64,000 bases of DNA, from contig NZ_VFAC01000007.1 of NCBI RefSeq assembly GCF_007644105.1, forward strand, positions 1-64,000, given 5' to 3'. Positions 59,474-64,000 of the stretch are shown in pieces. This DNA is from Elioraea rosea. Its GTDB lineage: Bacteria > Pseudomonadota > Alphaproteobacteria > Acetobacterales > Acetobacteraceae. The first letter of the stretch is position 1, and every line of letters starts with the position of its first letter. Position numbers and translations under genes: made by a program. The notes below the pieces were generated by a model that saw nothing but the letters and a program-made list of their open reading frames with translations, was not told the origin of the DNA and did no database searches.

Positions 59474-60457
59474 TCAGCCGTAGCAGCCGGCTTCGCGCGC
59501 CCGTGCGCGCACGAGCGCAAGCACGGTCTCGCAGATCGGTGCCGGGCGGCCGACGAGCGCGGCAAGCTCGACGACGACGCCGAGCAGCGCGTCGATCTCC
59601 ATCGGCCGGCCGCGCTCGAGGTCCTGCAGCATCGAGGTGCGGTGCGCGCCCACCTCGGCCGCACCAGCGATGCGCTTGTCGACATCGATCGCGAAGCGGA
59701 TGCCGAGCGCCTCGGCCACGGCCTGCGCCTCCAGCATCATCGCCCGTGCGACGCCACGCTGGCCGGCATCGGCCGTGAGCGTGTCGAGCGTGGACGTCGT
59801 CAGCGCGCTGATCGGATTGAAGGCGAGGTTGCCCCAGAGCTTGACCCAGATCTCGTCGCGGATCTTCGGCCGCACGGGCGCCTTGAACCCTGCGGCGATC
59901 AGCGCCTCGGAGATCGCGCTCACGCGCGGGCTGCGCGAGCCATCCGGTTCGCCGAGCGTGAACCGGTCGCCATAGGTGTGCTCGATCACGCCGGGCTCGA
60001 CCACCTCGGCCGCCGGATAGACGATGCAGCCGATCGCCCGCTCGGGCGGCAGCAGGCGCCAGACCGACCCGTCTGGGTCGACGGAGGACAGGCGGTGCCC
60101 CTCATGCTGCCCGCCCGGGTGCTTGTGGAAATACCACCAGGGTATGCCGTTGACGGCGGAGACGATCGCGGTGTCGGGTCCGAGCAGGGGCTGCATCTGC
60201 TCCGCCGCTGCGGGAAGCGAGTGCGCCTTCAGCGTGACCACCACGTAGTCCTGCTCGCCCGCCTCTGCGGCGGAGGCGACGCAGCGGGGGCGGACGGTGA
60301 TCTCCTCGCCGTCGCTGCGGAGCACGAGGCCCTTCTCCTGCATCGCCGCGAGATGCGGCCCGCGCGCAATGATGGTGACCTCCGCCGCGTCCTTGGCGGC
60401 AAGCCGCGCGGCCATCAGCCCGCCGATCGCGCCGGCGCCGAAGATGCAGATGCGCAT
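59474..60457 (-). CDS. panE: 2-dehydropantoate 2-reductase
   Basis: NADPH-dependent ketopantoate reductase of 327 residues in pantothenate synthesis. The Rossmann motif is ICIFGAGAIGGLMAARLA. The conserved AVNGIPWWYFH and KIRDEIWVKLWGNLAFNPISALT contain the substrate-binding Lys and Asn, and the C-terminal helix region has LQDLERGRPMEIDALLGVVVELA with Glu. ATG at 60457. The gene is 13 nt downstream of an acyl-CoA ligase on the same strand. Alternatives in this family (other 2-oxoacid reductases) are possible. Confidence 0.9.
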   Translation of the reverse strand: MRICIFGAGAIGGLMAARLAAKDAAEVTIIARGPHLAAMQEKGLVLRSDGEEITVRPRCVASAAEAGEQDYVVVTLKAHSLPAAAEQMQPLLGPDTAIVSAVNGIPWWYFHKHPGGQHEGHRLSSVDPDGSVWRLLPPERAIGCIVYPAAEVVEPGVIEHTYGDRFTLGEPDGSRSPRVSAISEALIAAGFKAPVRPKIRDEIWVKLWGNLAFNPISALTTSTLDTLTADAGQRGVARAMMLEAQAVAEALGIRFAIDVDKRIAGAAEVGAHRTSMLQDLERGRPMEIDALLGVVVELAALVGRPAPICETVLALVRARAREAGCYG

Positions 60458-60470
60458 CAGACCACGCCCC

Positions 60471-61988
60471 TCACGCCGTCAGCCCAAGCTTCTCGGCAAG
60501 CCCGATGCGCATGAGCTTGCCCGTCGCGCCCTTCGGAATCTCGGGCAGGAACACCACCTTGCGCGGCACCTTGAAGTCGGCCAGGTGCTTGGCCGCGAAA
60601 TCGCGCAGCTCGCGCTCGGACAGCTCCATCCCCTCGCGCAGCACCACTGCCGCGCCAACCTCCTCGCCAAGCTTCGGGTGCGGAATGGCGAAGGTGAGCG
60701 CCTGGGCGACGGCTGGGTGGTCGGACAGGATGCCGTCGACCTCGAGAGGCGAGACCTTCTCGCCGCCGCGGTTGATCAGCTCCTTGAGCCTGCCGGTGAG
60801 CTGGAGGAACCCGTCCTCGTCGAACATCCCCTGGTCGCCGGTGCGGAACCAGCCATTGGTGAAGGCCTTGGCGTTCGCCTCCGGGTTCGCCTCGTAGCCC
60901 TTCGTCACGTTCGGGCCGCGGATCACGACCTCGCCGATGCCGCCGCGCGGCAGGATCGTTCCGTCATCGTCCATGATCGCGACGTCCGGCCCCGCAGGAA
61001 GGCCGACGAAGCCTGGCTTGCGCGGGCCGGCGAGCGGGTTCGAGGCCATCTGGTGCGACGCCTCCGTCATGCCGTAGCTCTCGACGAGCGGGGCGCGGAA
61101 CGTTTCCTCGAGCTGGCGCATCACCGGCCCGGGAAGCGAGGCGGAGGAGGAGCGCAGGAAGCGGAGCGGCGCGCGGGCGATGATCTCGGCGTTGCGGTCC
61201 GCGCGGGCGAGGATCGTCTGGTGCATCGTCGGAACGGCCGTGTACCAGGTGGGCCGCTCCTCATCGAGCCAGCGGAAGAACTTGAGCGCGTCGAAGCCCG
61301 GCGTGCAGCACACCGCCCCGCCCGCGCCGATCGAGGAGAGCACCGCGGCGATCAGCCCGTGGATGTGGAACAGCGGCATGATGTTGAGGCAGCAATCGCC
61401 GGGCCCGAGCGCGAGCGTCGCGCCGATGTGCCGGGCCGAGGCGCAGACATTGCCGTGGGTCAGCGGAACGATCTTCGGCCGCGCCGTGGTGCCGGAGGTG
61501 TGCAGCACGAGAGCGACGTCATCCTCGCCCGCCATGCCCGGCGAGGCGGCACGGCCCTCGCGACCGCCTTCGAGGGTGAAGCTGCCCGCTTCCTCACCCG
61601 GAACGAGCTCGATGACGGGAATGCCCAGGCGCTCGGCGGCGGCCCGGGCCGGGCTCGCCACCCCGCGCTGGGCGACGAGCGCGCGGCAGTTCACGTCCTC
61701 CATGTAGAAGGCGAACTCGTCCTCGCGGTAGGCAGGATTCAGCGGCGCGTTGGTCGCCCCGCAGGCGATGGCGAGGAAGGCGGTGGCCATCTCCGGCCCG
61801 TTCGGCAGGACGATGCCGACACGGTCGCCCCGGCCGATGCCGCGGGCGTTCAGCGCCTCGACGGTGCGCGCGGCGAGCGCGCGAAGCCCGGCATGGGTGA
61901 GGGGACGGCGCCCCTCCGGCGCGCGGATCGCGGGCGCCTCTGCCGGGCCTGCCTCGAGAAGCCGGGGAACCGTCGTGAAGGCCGCCAT
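60471..61988 (-). CDS. AMP-dependent acyl-CoA ligase (oxalyl-CoA synthetase-like)
   Basis: A 505-residue adenylating enzyme. Motifs are LVLHTSGTTARPKIVPLTHGN (P-loop), LVESYGMTEASHQMASNPL (A5), WFRTGDQGMFDEDGFLQLTGRLKELINRGGEKVSPLEVD (A7-A8) and the catalytic-Lys region PKGATGKLMRIGLAEKLG. The compact size and SYGMTEASHQMASNPL region match the Pcs60/AAE3 oxalyl-CoA synthetase group. Substrate oxalate is inferred by similarity. The ATG at 61988 has GGAGGAAAGG upstream. No formyl-CoA transferase or oxalyl-CoA decarboxylase is adjacent. Confidence 0.87.
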   Translation of the reverse strand: MAAFTTVPRLLEAGPAEAPAIRAPEGRRPLTHAGLRALAARTVEALNARGIGRGDRVGIVLPNGPEMATAFLAIACGATNAPLNPAYREDEFAFYMEDVNCRALVAQRGVASPARAAAERLGIPVIELVPGEEAGSFTLEGGREGRAASPGMAGEDDVALVLHTSGTTARPKIVPLTHGNVCASARHIGATLALGPGDCCLNIMPLFHIHGLIAAVLSSIGAGGAVCCTPGFDALKFFRWLDEERPTWYTAVPTMHQTILARADRNAEIIARAPLRFLRSSSASLPGPVMRQLEETFRAPLVESYGMTEASHQMASNPLAGPRKPGFVGLPAGPDVAIMDDDGTILPRGGIGEVVIRGPNVTKGYEANPEANAKAFTNGWFRTGDQGMFDEDGFLQLTGRLKELINRGGEKVSPLEVDGILSDHPAVAQALTFAIPHPKLGEEVGAAVVLREGMELSERELRDFAAKHLADFKVPRKVVFLPEIPKGATGKLMRIGLAEKLGLTA

Positions 61989-62074
61989 TCTCGGTCCTTT
62001 CCTCCTGGAACGCGGCCGCCGCGCCGCGCGCGAAGCATGTGGCATCCCGGGGCGCTGCGGGAAAGCCCCCCAGC

Positions 62075-62132
62075 CTGAGCGTTTCGTCCTGAGCGTTTCG
62101 TCCTGTGCGTTTCGTCGGCGCGCGTTTGGTTC
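62075..62132. repeat. three-copy 14-bp tandem repeat with a degenerate fourth
   Basis: The unit CTGAGCGTTTCGTC occurs at 62075-62088 and 62089-62102, with CTGTGCGTTTCGTC at 62103-62116. A degenerate CGCGCGTTTGGTTC follows at 62119-62132. It lies between divergent genes (acyl-CoA ligase and HSL hydrolase). Confidence 0.85.
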
Positions 62133-62165
62133 TAGCCTTGGGATGGAACGAAGGGGGAGGGCCGC

Positions 62166-63143
62166 ATGCAACGCCGCTACGGAAGGATCGATTCCACGCT
62201 CGAGGCGGTCTACGCGAAGCTGGCGGACGAAGGCCATGTCTCGCCCGACCCGATGGTGATGCCGATCGCGGAGGCCCGGGCGGGCAACGTGCGCTACCTG
62301 ACCCATGTCGGGGCGGGCGGGCCCGAGATGGCTTCCGTCACCGTCCGCGACATTCCGGGCCCGGCCGGCCCGATCCCCGTGAAGATCCTCAGGCCCGAGA
62401 CGGCCGACATCCCGGCCCCGGCGGTGCTCTACCTGCACGGCGGCGGCTTCGCCTTCGGCGATCTCGACACCCATGACGGGCTTGCCCGCCATCTCGCCGC
62501 CGAGAGCAACGCGGTGATCGTGATGCCGCACTACCGCCGCACGCCGGAGCACCCGTTCCCCGGGGCCTATGACGACAGCCTCGCCACCTGGCGGTGGCTG
62601 GCGAGCGAGGCGACCATCGGTGAGCTCGGCCTCGATCATCGCCGCCTCGGGCTTGCCGGCGATTCGGCTGGCGGCAATCTCGGCCTCGCCCTTGCCGCGG
62701 CGCTTCGCGACGGGGCAGGCCCGGTTCCGGCAGGGGCTGCGCTGATCTACGGCATGTTCTCGCGCAGGAGCGACACGCGCTCGCAGCAGGCCTATGCCGC
62801 CGGGCCCGGCCTGACCAGCCCGCGGCTTGCCTGGTTCTGGGATGCCTACCTGCCCGGAGGCGTCGGCGCGGAGGACCCGCGTGCCGTGCCCTGGCACGTC
62901 ACGCTCGAGGGGCTGCCGCCGCTCGCCCTCTTCGTCGCCGAATGCGACATCCTCGCCGACGACACCTGGGACATGGCCGAGCGGCTCGAGAAGGCGGGCG
63001 TTCCGTTCACGCTCGATGTCTTCCCCAACGCCACCCACGGCTTCATCCAGCTCTCGCGCTTCTACGCGCCGGCGGGGGATGCGCTCTCGGTCATCGGCAG
63101 GCGGATCGCCGAAATGCTTGGCGCGCCGGGAATGTCAGCTTAA
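62166..63143 (+). CDS. HSL-family alpha/beta hydrolase (acetyl esterase-like)
   Basis: A 325-residue esterase of the hormone-sensitive-lipase type. HGGG (91-94) forms the oxyanion hole, Ser167 is in GDSAGGNL, Asp lies in AECDILADDTWDM, and His in NATHGFIQ. The ATG at 62166 has AGGGGGAGGGCCGC upstream. No signal peptide. The substrate is unknown; HSL enzymes cleave short-chain esters. It is followed after 9 nt by idi, so it may be co-transcribed with isoprenoid genes. Confidence 0.9.
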   Translation: MQRRYGRIDSTLEAVYAKLADEGHVSPDPMVMPIAEARAGNVRYLTHVGAGGPEMASVTVRDIPGPAGPIPVKILRPETADIPAPAVLYLHGGGFAFGDLDTHDGLARHLAAESNAVIVMPHYRRTPEHPFPGAYDDSLATWRWLASEATIGELGLDHRRLGLAGDSAGGNLGLALAAALRDGAGPVPAGAALIYGMFSRRSDTRSQQAYAAGPGLTSPRLAWFWDAYLPGGVGAEDPRAVPWHVTLEGLPPLALFVAECDILADDTWDMAERLEKAGVPFTLDVFPNATHGFIQLSRFYAPAGDALSVIGRRIAEMLGAPGMSA

Positions 63144-63152
63144 GTTGACATC

Positions 63153-63689
63153 ATGGAGGAACAGGTCGTCCTGGTCGATCGGCAGGATCGCCCGCTCGGC
63201 GTGATGGGCAAGCTCGCCGCGCACCAGGAGGGGCGGCTGCATCGCGCGCTGTCCGTCGTCCTGCGCTCCGCCGACGGGCAGAAGCTGCTGCTTCAGCGGC
63301 GGGCGAGCTGCAAGTACCACTCCGGGGGGGCCTGGACGAACACGTGCTGCAGCCACCCCCGCCCGGGCGAGGACCCCGAGCAGGCCGCCGTGCGCCGCCT
63401 CCGCGAGGAGATGGGCATCGCCCTTCCGGGCCTCGAGAAGCTCTTCACCACCGTCTACCACGCCCCTGTCGGGTCGGGCCTGACGGAGCATGAATACGTC
63501 CACGTCTTCGGCTGCGCCTGGGACGGCGAGGTGCACCCCGACCCCGCAGAGGTCGAGAGTTATGCCTGGTTCGACGCCGAGGCGCTGAGGCGCGACATGG
63601 CCATGCACCCCGAACGCTACAGCGTGTGGTTCAGGACCTACGCCGATGCGTTCTGGGAGCGCATGGCCGGAGTGAAGCCTGCCGCATGA
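63153..63689 (+). CDS. idi: isopentenyl-diphosphate delta-isomerase, type 1
   Basis: Interconverts IPP and DMAPP in isoprenoid synthesis. The 178-residue Nudix-fold enzyme shows the IDI-1 metal-site and catalytic motifs HRALSVVLRSADGQKLLLQ, GAWTNTCCSHPRPGE with the catalytic Cys, RRLREEMGI, and TEHEYVHVF with conserved Glu. The stop TGA overlaps the tspO ATG. idi next to tspO is the order seen near carotenoid or bacteriochlorophyll gene clusters in purple bacteria. Confidence 0.95.
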   Translation: MEEQVVLVDRQDRPLGVMGKLAAHQEGRLHRALSVVLRSADGQKLLLQRRASCKYHSGGAWTNTCCSHPRPGEDPEQAAVRRLREEMGIALPGLEKLFTTVYHAPVGSGLTEHEYVHVFGCAWDGEVHPDPAEVESYAWFDAEALRRDMAMHPERYSVWFRTYADAFWERMAGVKPAA

Positions 63690-64000
63690 GCGGCGGAAGG
63701 CATTCCCCGCTCCTGCCGGTGATCGTCGCGGCGGGGGCGGCGCTTCTCGTTGCCGCCGTCGGCGCGACGATGACCGATCTCGGCCCCTGGTACCAAAGCC
63801 TCGTCCGGCCGTCCTGGCAGCCGCCCGACTGGGCCTTCGGCCCGGCCTGGACGGTGATCTTCTCGCTGATGGCCCTGTCGGCAGTCACTGGCTGGCGAGA
63901 CGCGCCAGACCAGGCGACGCGGGAATGGCTCGTCGGCCTCTTCGCCGTCAACGGCGTGCTCAACATCGTCTGGAGCGGCATCTTCTTCCGCCTGCGCAGG
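63686..64000 (+). CDS. tspO: TspO/MBR family protein (truncated by window end)
   Basis: The first 105 residues of a tryptophan-rich membrane sensor. The ATG at 63686 overlaps the idi stop (ATGA). Signature motifs WYQSLVRPSWQPPDWAFGPAWTVIF and NGVLNIVWSGIFFR are visible, with two to three helices. TspO (CrtK) binds porphyrins and regulates photosynthesis genes or stress responses in purple bacteria. The 3' end is outside the window. Confidence 0.92.
   Translation, partial: MSGGRHSPLLPVIVAAGAALLVAAVGATMTDLGPWYQSLVRPSWQPPDWAFGPAWTVIFSLMALSAVTGWRDAPDQATREWLVGLFAVNGVLNIVWSGIFFRLRR

Noticed and set aside
1-64000. tRNA, rRNA, CRISPR arrays, transposases or phage genes
   Set aside because: I read the intergenic regions and found no cloverleaf-like, repeat-spacer or transposase signals. 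I could not run covariance models, so small RNAs remain possible.

Overview
The window is one continuous stretch of about 70% GC chromosomal DNA with no RNA genes, insertion sequences, phage genes or CRISPR arrays visible. It carries about 59 protein-coding genes on both strands, packed with many 1-4 nt overlaps. The gene content points to an alphaproteobacterium, most likely in the Rhodospirillales/Acetobacterales: GapR (UPF0335), DUF1244, the split transhydrogenase pntAA-pntAB-pntB, a glycerate 2-kinase/pyruvate kinase pair, malate synthase G, a TAXI-type TRAP transporter, a sox/fcc sulfur cluster and a PEP-CTERM protein. The genus is inference and not settled by the sequence. No gap without a gene exceeds 300 bases; the longest is 286 bp, between malate synthase and the transhydrogenase operon.

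Layout. 1-4.2 kb: the 3' part of ada, a DMT exporter, nadC, a LOG-family nucleotide hydrolase and a TAXI binding protein. 4.2-11.3 kb: the fused TRAP permease, the convergent gckA-pyk pair, DUF1244, an SRPBCC protein, a catalase-like haem protein and gapR. 11.3-20.3 kb: an exported hydrolase, a long-chain acyl-CoA ligase, an M3 oligopeptidase, an ABC1 kinase, an acid-sugar-dehydratase-like enzyme, a thioredoxin-fold protein and a CRP-family regulator. 20.3-29.9 kb: an accessory-looking cassette (radical SAM/SPASM, PqqD-like protein, unknown 202-aa protein, cytoplasmic subtilisin, DUF1622 membrane protein). It is divergent from a large zinc-ribbon/cyclase/ATPase signalling protein, which is followed by a BASS transporter. 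30.0-35.5 kb: glcB divergent from the pnt operon. 35.5-38.2 kb: small redox and housekeeping genes. 38.2-41.8 kb: a sulfur-oxidation mini-cluster (TsuA-like transporter, fccA, fccB, soxY, soxZ). 41.9-44.8 kb: a PEP-CTERM protein with a sigma-54 promoter, a DMT exporter and LpxR. 44.9-48.6 kb: DegP/HtrA divergent from an OmpR-type two-component system. 48.6-58.1 kb: DUF155, an RND efflux pair, an MFS exporter, DUF1269, a patatin and a GntP permease. 58.0-64.0 kb: an AI-2E-type permease, panE, an oxalyl-CoA-synthetase-like ligase, an HSL esterase, idi and the start of tspO.

How the genes work together. gckA-pyk feeds glycerate into lower glycolysis, glcB consumes glyoxylate, and pnt balances NADPH. 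The sulfur cluster would import a sulfur compound and oxidise sulfide onto a Sox carrier protein. The DegP/two-component/LpxR/RND genes form an envelope-stress and efflux neighbourhood. The strongest candidate for an undescribed system is the five-gene cassette at 20349-25711. Its first four genes are translationally coupled, and it has the enzyme set of a peptide- or protein-modification pathway (radical SAM maturase, RRE-like partner, protease) but no short precursor. The 202-aa protein in the middle is the likely substrate.
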